DNA from: Laguncularia racemosa | Taxonomy: Eukaryota > Streptophyta > Magnoliopsida > Myrtales > Combretaceae | Length of the DNA: 64,000 bases | Assembly: GCA_037954665.1 (NCBI GenBank) | Contig: JBBMOL010000147.1 | Span: forward strand, 124,001 to 188,000 | Direction: 5' to 3' | Shown here: positions 12,651 to 24,215 of the stretch, in pieces | Layout: each line of letters opens with the position of its first letter | Position numbering within the stretch: the first letter of the stretch is position 1 | Translations under genes and position numbers: made by a program | The notes under the pieces: generated by a model | The model's input: only the letters and a program-made list of their open reading frames with translations | Databases searched by the model: none | What the model was told of the DNA's origin: nothing

Positions 12651-15600
12651 TTTTTCATTCGGTGATGTTTTCAAAATTTGCAAGCGTGACCAATGCCTCT
12701 ATCTTTCAACTACGCTTATTAAACATATCATATAATATGTTATTAGCAATGTTTGTTACCAAAATTAAAAAATATACCTATAAATTGATTTGTATCCATT
12801 CTTTTAATAAAAAGCACTCCAATAAAATGAAAAAAGAAAAAAAAATCCACCTAATAACTTAATGGTGCTCCCTCAATCTAAAAAACAATTATATTTTATC
12901 TCTAATTTTCTCAATTTAGGCAAACACCCCTCCCCTGTCTCTCTCTCTCTCTCTCCTCTCCAACCCTCTCTCTTGTTCTCTTAGAAACAATGGATGCCCA
13001 TGACCACATCTCCCTCTCAACACACTCGATGATATCCACTTCCACTAGTATGTCCTCTTCTCTATATCATACCCTCTCTCTCTCTCTCTCTCTCTCTACT
13101 TGTAGACAATTGATGATCAATGTCCTTTTCTATTGGACTCCTTTATCTTATCAATTTTCGAGGTAAGTTTGTCAAAACAATTGAGTTACCCAATTGGATC
13201 TACTATTGGAAGCATATTCAGTGGGATTATTGTATTCGAAGAACATAAATCAATTATCAAACTCAATCTGAGGTAATTTTTTGTAACTGGGTTGTTGAAT
13301 TTTTTAACGCGTTGTGACTATGGAAACCTTAGATGAAAAATTCACGATGTTAAGTAAAAATATTAAAAAATTGAAGTACTCACTATTGGATTGAAACGAT
13401 GTTTGTCCAATGAACAAATCCTAGTGATCAATTCCTAGAAGAAAACATCAAACCAAGGTCTTAGTTAAGGTTTAGGATTGTGTGAATTTAGGGATTTACA
13501 CTACTTTCAACTTCGTACAAACTATGGAAGCCATTGTTGTTGATGCCGGCTTTAAGGTGCCATCGCTCATAAATGGCACGCAATTCAAGTTGAGTTCATT
13601 TTTAGGTCATTTTACTTATTCTTTTAAAAGTACGCCGGTTCAACATCTTTCCATGTTGAAAGAGATGCATGCCTTGAGTTTCCTTGGCTTTTTTATTTCC
13701 TTATACAACAGGATATGTTTTGCTGCTCATCATTGATGATAGAAAATTTTTGTGAAACCAAATTTGTAGAAACAGTTCTCTTTATATAAAAATAAATAAA
13801 TAAATTGTGATGTTTATGTGTTATGTGAATTGTTATTAAAGTTTGGAGAGTGATATGGAGCAAAATATTATTGGAAATATATTTTGGCATTTTGTTATAT
13901 TTTATAAAGAAAAAGATTGTATAAAGAAAAAAAAAATAGGCAATGCATATAGAATTTAAGATGCTCTGTTTCAATAATGTTGCTATACCACTAGAGGCAA
14001 GAAAATATGTATTATGCATTAGATAATACCTTTTCCCATTGAAGATTACTTTGTCTAAGATTGATAGTTCTCCCTATCATCATTTTGATAATGTTTTATA
14101 GTAAGGATAGTTGGCACTTGGGCATAAATTTGACTAGTCCTTTTTTATTTACACGTTAATATCATTCAGAGTTTATCTTTGCATGACATATGCCATTTAG
14201 TTGTTTTATTGCCTTCAGTTATCTCATTATGATTTTTATTAATTTCGTTTTTAGGTTAAGCCAACATTCAATGTAGTATAGGACATGATTGATGTTCAAG
14301 TAATCCATACATTCTTTTTATCACATTACTAAAGCAACTTTTGGAGACTAGTCAAATTCGTGGAGTAACTTTCAATGTCAATTGACGTTATGGGTTTGTT
14401 TTTCTCATTCCCATCATCATTATATTTTATATTTTAAATGGTAATCCTGAAGCTATTTTTCAGAGCATTTATCCATCTATATTCTATAGTTGACAAGCTT
14501 ATTGTATAATGCCATACTGCTTGTATTTCTTTATGATGCCGTAGATTCTTAAAGTATTCCCCTTGTTAGTTATTATATCTTTCAACTAAACCTTGTGTAT
14601 TCAAGCACTTGATGTGAAAAGGAGGACATTTTATTTTATGTGTACCTAATTACACACCTAATATTATTGCCAACCTTATCACTAATGTCCCAGTGAGCAT
14701 GGCAACAAAAATCCAATTGTTTAGTGTCAATTTCCATTTTTAAATTTTAAAAAAATAATGGGTGCTTTGAGACACTTGTTAAGATACCAAACAAAGAAAT
14801 TTCTTACTTTATACGAACATTTTTTTTAAGTATATAGTCAACATTGAAAATCATATTTATTTTTTTAGGCATTTAACAACTGCTTTTTAGGTATTTATTA
14901 ATGGGATCATTTTTTAATAATATTATGGTATCTTGGTTAACTAATGTAACATGTATTTTATGCTGCCTATTGAGAGCCTTGTAATGTTTTCAATGAATTT
15001 GATGCTTTAATATCTTAGTCATGCCACAAAGTTTATTGGTAGTTATTTTTTTAGGATTACAAGGCAAAGATAAAACATACTACTCTTATGTATAGCTAGT
15101 ACTAGTGAAAGCTATTGGGGTTTATGGAATATTAGATTATTTTTGTACGTAACTTGTTATTCTTTCGTGACTTGTAAGGTAAAAGAGGTGATAGATGATT
15201 AACAGACATGTTAACAAAGCAATAAGTGATAGATGATTAAGTGACATTACAAGTGTAAATTTTTTATATTAAATAATGCCGATGCTATTCTCCTTCATGT
15301 TCACTTATATAAATTTTTACAAGTTATATTTTTGTTTGATTGATGACCATCTAAGATTTACAGGACCATTGCTTCTCAACAATATCATTTGGTTTCTTGA
15401 TACAAGTAATACACTACATTTTTTGAATTTTGTCTCAATTGCTAATAAAGTGTCTTATTACTTAACAAAAGAGAAAAACCGTACAATCTCAACTTTGTGG
15501 ATCTAATTTGTTATCTTAATGATGAAAAGAGGCAAATTCGTGATGTGTTCACCTGTCTATGTAATTTCTTTGTAATAGTATTATTTTGGAGACACTTAAA

Positions 15601-17089
15601 CAGATTTATTTTTCAAAATTGGACTCAATTTTGCATAATTGCCTACTTTGGATTCTAAGTTACAAACACTTGCAATTTTAGACAGTTACGATTTATTTAT
15701 CTCCAAATTTTCTTCATGAATCACATCTATATATATGCTTCCAACACTAATGCCTACTACTTTCATTATTTGGCATGAATTTCATAAATGAAATGGTTTG
15801 CGGCTTTTAGTTTAGCACTCTTACTTTGTGTGTGCATTGTTTTATTTTTTTTTCCAAAGTATATATTCAATGCTAGAAGTCATGTTTAGTTTTTTAGCTT
15901 TATAGCATGTGATCTTTGGGCATTCATTAATGGGATCCATTTTGAATAATATTATGGTGTCTCGATTAAACTTTATGTAACATATTTTTGACATCTTTTT
16001 TTCCTTTTAATTCTCATTTTTGTTGTCTTCTCAAATTTGATTCTTGTATATTACTATTGACAGTGTGTTACTATTGCCATCACTAAGTACATTAGCAACT
16101 GCAAGCAATTGTAAGTACTCAAGAGCATTCTTTGGTAACCACAACCCAAAAGTATATCGGGTTTGTAACTCGCTTGTTTCCTCTTCCTTCAACTCTGTTT
16201 TGCGTTTTGCGTCTCTAGTCTCTCTCTCTCTTTTTTTCCATTTCTTTTTAATATGATACTCACTTCTTTTATGTTTCTTTGATAGTCATATTGAAGCAAT
16301 AATAACTAAATCTAGGGGTTGAGTAGAATGTAATGGAGCCACCCATTTTCAATTATCCTTTGTAGATGTTTTCACTGTCTAATGCCAATCTAAATAGGTC
16401 TAAGTAGGTTTGATTCAGTCCTCGCATTTTTTTAATTAGTAATCATGGAGGGGTTGCTTTTGATTCTTGAATGTGTTACCTTATTAATCTTTACTCATCT
16501 TGTTTTTATCTTTTTAATTTGACTTAGGATGACTCCTTTCTTCCATGGAGTTGCTAGTGTTTACTTAGTCTATGCTCATGTGTCCGTCTTAATTCGTTGC
16601 TATTGCTATATTTGAGCTTAATGAAATTCTCGTTACAATTATGGGAAATTATTGGGGAGTGGAGAATAGAAATCAATGTCAATATTAAATAAATTAGCAT
16701 ATACCTTACCACCAATTCCATTTCAAAGAGCTCTTCGAATTGTTCCCATTAGATTCATTATCATTCTTTTTTTAACTAATGACCCATTAAAAAAGAGAAA
16801 GAGAATCATAAGATTAAATCCAAAAAGGAAAAAGAAAAAGATTTTAATGATTTCTAGATACATTCTCCTAAGTTAAAATTAATAAGACAAATTAAGGTCA
16901 TTATGCCAAGAAAAAAAAAAGGTAGGGGATTTTGTTTCCTTCTGTTCTAAATTAAATAGTTTTTATCCTGTATATTACGAAACATAGTCCAAGTTGTAAT
17001 GTTTTCCTCTAGTGTTCATATGTTTTCTTTTTTCTTTCTCTCTTTCAAACATTTGAATTGTGCTAGGCTAATAAAGAAATTCTTCGAAT
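12651..17089. other. AT-rich block between the two family-A repeats, no gene recognised
   Basis: About 4.4 kb lies between two direct copies of repeat family A. It contains CT-rich simple sequence (about 12938-12960 and 13072-13098), a dispersed internal duplication (see 14800-15995) and only short open frames (for example 13482-13736 and 15276-15506) that match nothing I know. It may be the degraded interior of a retroelement, or unrelated intergenic DNA. Confidence 0.4.
14800..15995 (+). repeat. pair of diverged direct repeats about 1.03 kb apart
   Basis: The block at about 14810-14965 recurs at about 15835-15995. Shared strings include AAGTATATA, then ATTAATGGGATC, AATAATATTATGGTRTCT and ATGTAACAT in the same order and spacing. 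Identity is moderate by eye. The 0.9 kb between them shows no gene. Confidence 0.55.
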
Positions 17090-18400
17090 CGAATTTGGGA
17101 GCATGATAACTTGTCACGCATCATTGCTATTTAGTGATACACAAGACTTTTAACCTATTTAATCACAATCACTCAAGTAACCTATCAACCATATTCATTT
17201 AACAAAACAAACTCCACAACATCCATTATGCTCATCCCTCCCAAAATAAAATCAAACAATCATAAATAGAAATAATAACTACAATTCTTCCAATACATCA
17301 TTAGTCTTCTCAATAGAAAATAAATTTTCTAACCACTCTCAAATAAACTTCACTAATCTTCATAATAGTAATAATAGTCCACTTGCTCTTCTATCTAATT
17401 ATAGTCCACACCTAGCTTATCATAAAAAGAAGTATTACCTGAACCTACAACTAAAAAAAAAAAAATCCCACAATGGGTAAGCTAATGTCCAATATATGCT
17501 ACCTATAAGCATATGCACATGACAAACGCATACAGGATTCACATGCATTCAATTGCATATAGAAAAACATACAAAAATTTATTCTCTTTATCTTAGGTCC
17601 ATCAAATAATGTAGAAGTTATCATAACTCCACACATTGTGGTCGTTAGAAGTTTTATTAATATTTATATGATCTTATACTTTTAGGATACTACCACTACT
17701 AATCCCAATATTACCATATTAAAAACTGCCACTCCCGACCTTAACACCCATGAGTTATCCCAAAACTATCTAGATTATTTTCATGTGTAACTCCACTAGA
17801 GACAGCATCACACAAAAATCATTGGAGTGCCCACTAGAGAGCTACCATCATCGACTCCTAAGCTAAGCCAAGAACAAGCAATAACCACTTATTAGCTAAG
17901 TATTATCTAAGTTCATTTTAATACTACACTACCAAGCACAAACCACAACTAGGGTAGTTACATACCTTAAGGAACTATTCTGATTTCATTGAAATTATAA
18001 CTATGAACCTTAGTATAACCTATTATATACAAAGAACTAAACTTAGTACTAACTTACAACTTGGTTTAGGTTCACCTAGTTTATAATTTTAATTTCTAAG
18101 TATTAGATGATGATCCCCCTTCCCAATTACTTTAGTTAAGATAAAAAGTGTTTTCAGTTTAAGAAAATTTGAGAAAACGAGAAAAAGAAATATTTTGAAA
18201 GTATTACAAAGTAACATGGTCATGTATAAGTGCACAGGTAAGAATATAGTCATGTACTTTGGCCATGTACCTTCTATACATCATGGTCAATAAATACATC
18301 TAAGTGCACAAGCTGTGTACTTAACCGTGAACAAGTACATGGGCCAATACACAAGCGTGTACCTAGCCGTAAACCTCCTATTTCACAATATCCCTTCACT
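17090..18400. repeat. dispersed repeat family A, copy 2
   Basis: This is the same order of blocks as 10560-12120. It begins with a purine-rich TTTGGGAG followed by CATGATAACTTGTCACGC, and ends in a zone rich in GTACAT, GTGCAC and CCGTG motifs (about 18200-18380). It lacks the extra 280 bp of copy 1. No target duplication or tRNA primer site was found at either edge. Confidence 0.6.
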
Positions 18401-18776
18401 CTCTACACGAGTAAGTATACAATCGTGTATCCCTTTGAATCTCATGAACTGCTTGATTTTCCTCACAATCACCCCTTTTTTCCATCCTAATCTTCACCAA
18501 TCTCTTCTATACTTTCAATCTATTACAGAAAGCTATCTAATTTATAAAATTTAACGTAGGAAGATCAACTTACTTGATTTTATTCACTTAATTGATTCCA
18601 AGATTGCTCCAATCCCTCATACCCTCAAATTCACTTGTACTCAATGTGTTCTAACTATAACAAAACTCCACCCTTATTTTGTTTACCCACTAACACAAGG
18701 AAATATATACAAAAATAAACTAAATTGACACTTACCTTGTAAATTCGGTATTGAGTTAGCCAGTAGAGATCTCTAA
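18401..18776. other. unassigned sequence between family-A repeat and foldback element
   Basis: No gene or known element was recognised. It may still belong to the family-A repeat, which in copy 1 is replaced here by the RT scrap. Confidence 0.35.
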
Positions 18777-19031
18777 GGTAACACTCTTAAATATTGTTTT
18801 TTTTTTTTTAATTTCCAAAATATTGACCACAATAATTATTCCAAAAATAGGTTTTGAAGGCACAAACCCAATTTGCGACTTCTTTTTTTCTAAAATTTAC
18901 AAAACTTAAGGCACACACCGAAACTAAGCCTTCAATACAATTTATCCCTAAAGGCACAGACCTCATTAACGCCTTCAAGCAATTTGTCTTAAGGCGCAAA
19001 CGAGGTCCGTGCATTCAGTATAAATTGCACT

Positions 19032-21072
19032 TATCGAGTCTAATTTTTTATTTTTCGTTCCTAATCCAATTTATACTAGACCTTATGCTCATCTAATATA
19101 GATCCTCGACTTGAACTAGGAATTCTATTCTATTTTGGAGTCACCACCCAACCGTGGTTGGGAAATATTGAATTAAGACTAATTGAGCAAATTAATCCTA
19201 ATTTGGACCACTAGTCAGCGAGATTTCCTCTTTTCGTTTTTGTGAAAGAAGAAATGGAAAACCAGAGTTTCTGGATTCGGAGGCTAACTTATTAAAACCT
19301 TAAAGTTATCACCCTATTCTCCTGAAATCTAACCCTTAGCCTAATGTCTTTTGTTGTTATTTATTTTGATTTTTTTATTTTTTTTATTTTTTATTGTGTT
19401 TTTGTTTATTGGTTTAAAGACAAATTATCCTAGCCATGGGAAAATGATTTTTTTATTCTTTTTAGGGTTGCCCCAAATGGGTGCCTACGTACCTGCTATT
19501 CAGGATCAAACAGGCCTTAGTTCGCTTTTCATGAAAACTTTAGTGGGTTTGTTAATTTTAATTATGAAAATTACTCCTGCTTTACGTTTTTATCATTTTA
19601 GTATTTTTTGGAAAAAATTAAGCCTAAGCTTGATTGTTTGATTTTTTTTTAAATAATAATTTAAAAAACCAATTTTGGATTTATTATTTAAAAAATTCTA
19701 AGTATTAAAAAATTATTTCTCTATTTTTTAACCTACCTCTAATATTTTTTTTATTTTTTATTAATTTTTTTGTTAATTTTTATTATTTTTTGTTAATTAA
19801 TTAATAAAAAAACTTATATTATTTTATCTACTAAAAGTCTAAATTTTATCATTTTTCTAATATCTCTTTATCATTTTTTATTATTTTATAATTTTATAAA
19901 TAAATTTTTTATTATTATTATTTTTTATTTTTTATTATTTTCTATTATTTACTCTAAACTAAATCCTAAAAAAAATAATCTAAATTCTGATATTTTTCTC
20001 TTTTTTTTAATTATAAATAACAAATAAATAAATAAATAATAATAAAATCAGAAAATCCGACTTACTTGAATCCAGGTCGGTGCGCGAGTCGAGTCAGTCG
20101 GGTCAGAGCAGGTCGAGTCGGGTCAAATGATCACGACGGCTGGGGATGCTCGTTGACAATGTTCCGGCGGCCTTTCGAGGAGGTTGAGGAGTAGTTTCCT
20201 AAGTTTTCGAGGGTGAGGAACTCAACCGTGGCGGTGGATTTCTCCAAAAAAGCCTCCTGGTAGCGATTCGAGGCTTGGTCGGCGGTCGCGGCTCAAGGAA
20301 CTCCGGCAAAGCTTCGATTTCTCTCTTTTTTTCTCACTTCTGATCCATGCTTTAGCTTCCTCCCCTTGATTCCTATTTATAGACGCAAGAAATCGAGCTG
20401 GATAAGCTCGGATTTCCTCTGATTGAGGCAAATCGGATTTCAGTTAAAAAACCCATCTCTGATTTGTGTAAACCCATTAATTTGTTGCGATTTGATTTTA
20501 ATTGGATGATGTTTATCCTATTTTAGTTAAAGATCTGTTGGATTTGTGCAAAAAAATCGAATCAAAACGGCCAAAATTCGATTTTTCCCCTGCCGGCGAC
20601 GATCTTGGACGAAGGAAGAAGAAGATCACGCGCCCGGCACGTGCGTTCGTGTCGACCAATCAGCTGTTGACACGTGTCCTAGGCGAGGAAAAAAATTTGC
20701 AAAACACGAAATCTGCCTCCCCCGCGTTTCGAACCCGCGACCTGACCCCTTCCCTACAAGCACAAGGCCATGGCTTGGACCAGCTGGGCTAGTCCACTTA
20801 CTCGTTTTTTTTATTTTCGCAATTTACATATATGCAATGCGATTTTTATTATTTTTGTATTTTTTTGAAATTTCAAAAAATTATAAAAATTGTTTAATCC
20901 CTTTTATTACTATTTCTACAATTATTTTCCAAAATTGATGTATTTTTCCTATTTATTTTATTTTTTGAATATTTTTCCTATTTTTGCTAAATTAGAAGGA
21001 AGATTGTGAAAAATGGAAAAAATTGAAAATTAATTATTATTGATTATTAGGGTCAAAAATGGGGTGTTTACA
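19032..21072 (-). mobile_element. solo LTR, copy 2 (about 2.04 kb), inserted in the foldback element
   Basis: Read on the minus strand it begins TGTAAACACCCCATTTTTG at 21072 and ends ATTAGACTCGATA at 19032, where the final CA has become TA. It aligns throughout with the copy at 8620-10480. It has a good TATA box, TATAAATAG, at 20373-20381, and a GC-richer region at 20090-20820. Flanks are GCACT and ACATT, which agree at 3 of 5 positions with two transitions, consistent with a decayed 5-bp target duplication. No internal region is present. Open frames at 20222-20938 lie inside it and are not genes. Confidence 0.75.
20725..20791 (-). other. tRNA-like A/B box pair inside solo LTR copy 2
   Basis: On the minus strand, TAGCCCAGCTGG (20780-20791) fits the Pol III A box. 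GGTTCGAAACG (20725-20735) is one or two bases from the B-box consensus, with about 45 bp between them. The intervening GCCTTGTGCTTGTAGGG also looks like a tRNA anticodon arm region. A complete cloverleaf is not supported. Confidence 0.55.
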
Positions 21073-21243
21073 ACATTAAAGACGTAGACCTAGTGTGCGC
21101 CTTCAGTTTTGCAAATTTTGAAAGAAAAAATGAAGTTACAAACCGGATTCACACTTTCGAAATCTATTTTTAGAATAATTATTATAGATACAATATTTTG
21201 AAAAAAAAAATTAAAAATGACAATATTTAAGAGTGTTTGCTCG

Positions 21244-23249
21244 AGATGTCTAGATCACCTATTCAATGAATGTCTATAAAGAGGAACATAACTCAGAAAA
21301 GAAAAAAGAAAAATAGGGTTTGTCAATGTTTATATATTTTGGGGTTAAAAAGTCTATATTACCCCTACATAATCGTCATATTACTTAAATACTCCAGGAA
21401 ATAAAATTATTTTATTTTCTTATTTTTCCAATGTTTTACACTTTCTCCCACTTAAACTATGCATGTTGCCCACGAAGTCTCATGTTCAAATATTCCAATT
21501 TTAAGGAATTATACTCAACATTTTGGACCATTAGAAACTGCTACTTCAAAATTTATCATATTTCAAATTTTTAAACATCATAAGCTGCCATTTCAAAACC
21601 TTACATAGTTTTTCTATAGACTAAATTGAGGTTATGTTTTAAGAAATCGCCAATTTAAATGAATAATTTGTGATATAGGTTAACAAAAGAAAAAGAAAAA
21701 AAAAGTATTATGAGTAACTATTAATATTGTGATACACTAAGTTTAGCTAGTATGATGCTAAAAAGATTATGTTAATTGCTATTATATATCAAGAAAAGGA
21801 AAAAAATATTCCTTTTTCTAAAAATAATCTTTAAGATATATCAATTAAGAAAATAATTTAAAAAATATACTATTTAAAATTAACACTTAAAAGTTTTAAG
21901 ATTGCCTAAAATCAATATTTTCACAATTGAAATCATACTTCAAATGCTCATTTCAACTTTGTTATTACTTAATTTTATTATATGTAAAATCAATAATCAA
22001 AGTTCCAATTTTAACAGCAAACAATAAAATCGACATTTAATATGCAAATTTTAAATAATATATATATATTTTTTATTAATTACCCACTAAGCACATTTTT
22101 AGGATTACTTTTTAAAAAATATAATCCTTTTTTCCTTTTCCCATTATATATCTCCAATAAATTATAGAATAAACAAAATGTAAATTACTTGGTTGCTCTT
22201 AATTTAAAAAGAAAAAAAAAAGATTTAAAACATAATAATATAAATAGAATTGAGTTAATTTCATCGAATCGCATTTAAGTCAATCTACCCGATTTATTAG
22301 CTGTTACTAGGTCAATCTACAACCGAAATATCAAGCCATTGGGACGTCTCAGTGGCAGTCAGTCAACCACTGTACGTGTATCCTTAACTTTGGCATATTT
22401 CAATCACCTATTTTATGCTATTTTCCCGCAAAAATAAAACAAACCGATTTGAAAGCAAGTACCCACTCCAATTTAATTTAACCATAACCGAACAATAATC
22501 GAACCAAACTCCAGTACCTCAAATAATAATGGAATCAAACTCGAATACCTCAAATAATTTATAAACTCAAGCTCAAACTTCACATCTCAGCATTTGGCTC
22601 TCAATGGAGCTTTCAACAAAAGAACCTCCATTGAATCCAAATCCATTTTCAAACTTCAAAATAAACTTAATTAAAGAGAATACTTTTATCTTAAAACTGT
22701 TAAATCTTAACAAGTTTAATCAAACACAATAATATAGATCCCAAAAATCCAACATCGAAATCCAATACCATTGGTTTCAATTCAATTTGTTTGCAGCCTG
22801 GATACATTACACACCGACAAACTAGGTATAGCTGCACCCAACATTCAATTCCCAACCAGAACAATGTCCAAACATTCTCAATTGAGGAAAGAGCTTTCTA
22901 GGATGCATTGACCATGTCTTTTGAGCACTGTAATAAAACAATCCAAAGGTAGGAGTGAGAAAAATGAGGAAATGTCATTAAGAACAGAAATTACCCTTTT
23001 GGACAGCTCTCATAGCACAGGAAAAACCCCCCAATATCCTGAGAATCTCCTCCTATTGATTGTATCAAGTCCTCAACCCTCACACAATTAATTTAACTCA
23101 ATGGCAAAATCACTTTCTCAAGAACCCGATTCCGAGTTCTGAGAATCCTAATACAAAACTTAAACAGACAGGAAAAAAAAAAAAGAAACTATAATATTAA
23201 GATGCAACATAATATATTGGAACTCCTAATTGCAAAACTGTCCTATGAC
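21244..23249. other. AT-rich intergenic DNA and probable 3' UTR of the ERF gene
   Basis: No coding was seen. Roughly 22800-23249 is less AT-extreme and directly follows the ERF stop codon on the minus strand, so part of it is likely 3' UTR. A clear polyadenylation signal could not be singled out. Confidence 0.4.
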
Positions 23250-24215
23250 TCACGAGCATGGTATATGAAGGGCTGATTCTTCCATCCAGCATCCGAAATC
23301 CTCATTGCCAAGATCAAAATCAAAATCCGGAAGTGCACTGCTAGGCTCTTCAATATCGAGACCACACAATGGCCAATTATCCAACTCCCAGTAATCATCG
23401 ACAATGCTAGCGAAATCCCCAAAGCACAGCGAATCAAGTTCTTTTTCCAAGTCCAGTCCCTGACCGGGGTGAGGCAAAGTGAACTCTTCAATAAACTCCA
23501 AATTGGGTACTTCCTGTTTCAAATCAGTGTCATTCCCAACTGGTTCTCTTGCCAATTCCTTAGCATCCAAGGCCAAAGGATCGAGATCGAGAACTGAAGC
23601 AGGAGAAGTGTGAGACATCATACTATCTGAATCCTCTGAAACAGTCTGATTATTCTGAGATTGCACAGGCGCATTTGAAATTTCCGTTTGGTTGGTCTTC
23701 TCGGACGCAGCAGCAACAGCAGCAGCAGCAGATAGAGATTCAAACTCTAGTCGTTTAGCCTCGTAGGCTTTGGCAGCCTCCTCAGCAGTATCGTATGTGC
23801 CAAGCCATTTGCGTCGACGCTCAATAGGATCTCTAATTTCAGCAGCCCATTTGCCCCATTTACGCTGACGAACGCCTTTGTAAGGCGAAGCTGACGGCCT
23901 TCTCCTTTTACTGACTTCAGGTTTTGCAGAAAGCATGATCTTTTCAGGGGTTTTGTTACTATTGTTACTGTTTTCAGAAGAAATGGGAAGATTTATGACT
24001 TTAACAAAAATCTTGCTGGTAATTTTCTTAAGGTTTTTGCTCTCTGACTCATCTTCGCTAGAAGATGAATCCGTGGCATCCGGATCCTCGCAGAATACAC
24101 GAACTTTCCTCATTATTTTTGATTCCATAGTCAAATTTGGCCGCTTTTTGGGTTTTGTATAGAAACTGTTTTGGCTCGACGGGAGAAAACTTGGTTCTGG
24201 CAGTTTTGCAGTCAT
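23250..24215 (-). CDS. ERF118: CRF-type AP2/ERF transcription factor (ERF118/CRF10-like)
   Basis: An intronless coding region of 321 residues. It encodes a nuclear DNA-binding transcription factor of ERF group VI (cytokinin response factors). The CRF domain is at residues 36-53, including VRVFCEDPDATDSSSS. A basic stretch (KRRRP, about 103-107) precedes one AP2/ERF domain at about 112-163. The latter has YKGVRQRKWGKWAAEIRDP, WLGTYDTAEEAAKAYE, and the Ala and Asp (A125, D142) typical of GCC-box-binding ERFs. An Ala-rich run and an acidic C-terminus (IVDDYWELDNWPL, DFDFDLG) look like an activation region. The start is the first ATG, at 24215. The frame is open further upstream to about 24278 but has no ATG there. 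Length agrees with the Arabidopsis protein as I remember it (about 320 residues). The group is firm; the exact orthologue is inferred from neighbouring XYL1. Confidence 0.92.
   Translation of the reverse strand: MTAKLPEPSFLPSSQNSFYTKPKKRPNLTMESKIMRKVRVFCEDPDATDSSSSEDESESKNLKKITSKIFVKVINLPISSENSNNSNKTPEKIMLSAKPEVSKRRRPSASPYKGVRQRKWGKWAAEIRDPIERRRKWLGTYDTAEEAAKAYEAKRLEFESLSAAAAVAAASEKTNQTEISNAPVQSQNNQTVSEDSDSMMSHTSPASVLDLDPLALDAKELAREPVGNDTDLKQEVPNLEFIEEFTLPHPGQGLDLEKELDSLCFGDFASIVDDYWELDNWPLCGLDIEEPSSALPDFDFDLGNEDFGCWMEESALHIPCS

Larger units (their letters stand above)
18777..21243. repeat. foldback element with long inverted arms, split by a solo LTR
   Basis: The left arm (18777-19031) and right arm (21073-21243) are inverted copies of each other. 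On the left: AACACTCTTAAATATTG, a T-run, CAAAATATTG, TAATTATTC, AAAATAGGTTT. On the right the reverse complement appears in the same order. Both arms contain about 25-bp imperfect palindromes starting AAGGC(A/G)CA and ending GCCTT or similar. On the left these are at 18856-18882, 18908-18932, 18951-18975 and 18991-19015. On the right they are at 21079-21103 and 21132-21158. Removing the solo LTR at 19032-21072 leaves an element of about 0.43 kb with no coding capacity. Confidence 0.7.

Noticed and set aside
20725..20791. A functional tRNA gene
   Set aside because: A and B boxes are present, but no full cloverleaf or acceptor stem could be built by eye.
20222..20938. Open frames on both strands in the GC-richer zone
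   Set aside because: They are inside solo LTR copy 2 with no domain match. The zone is promoter and tRNA-like sequence.
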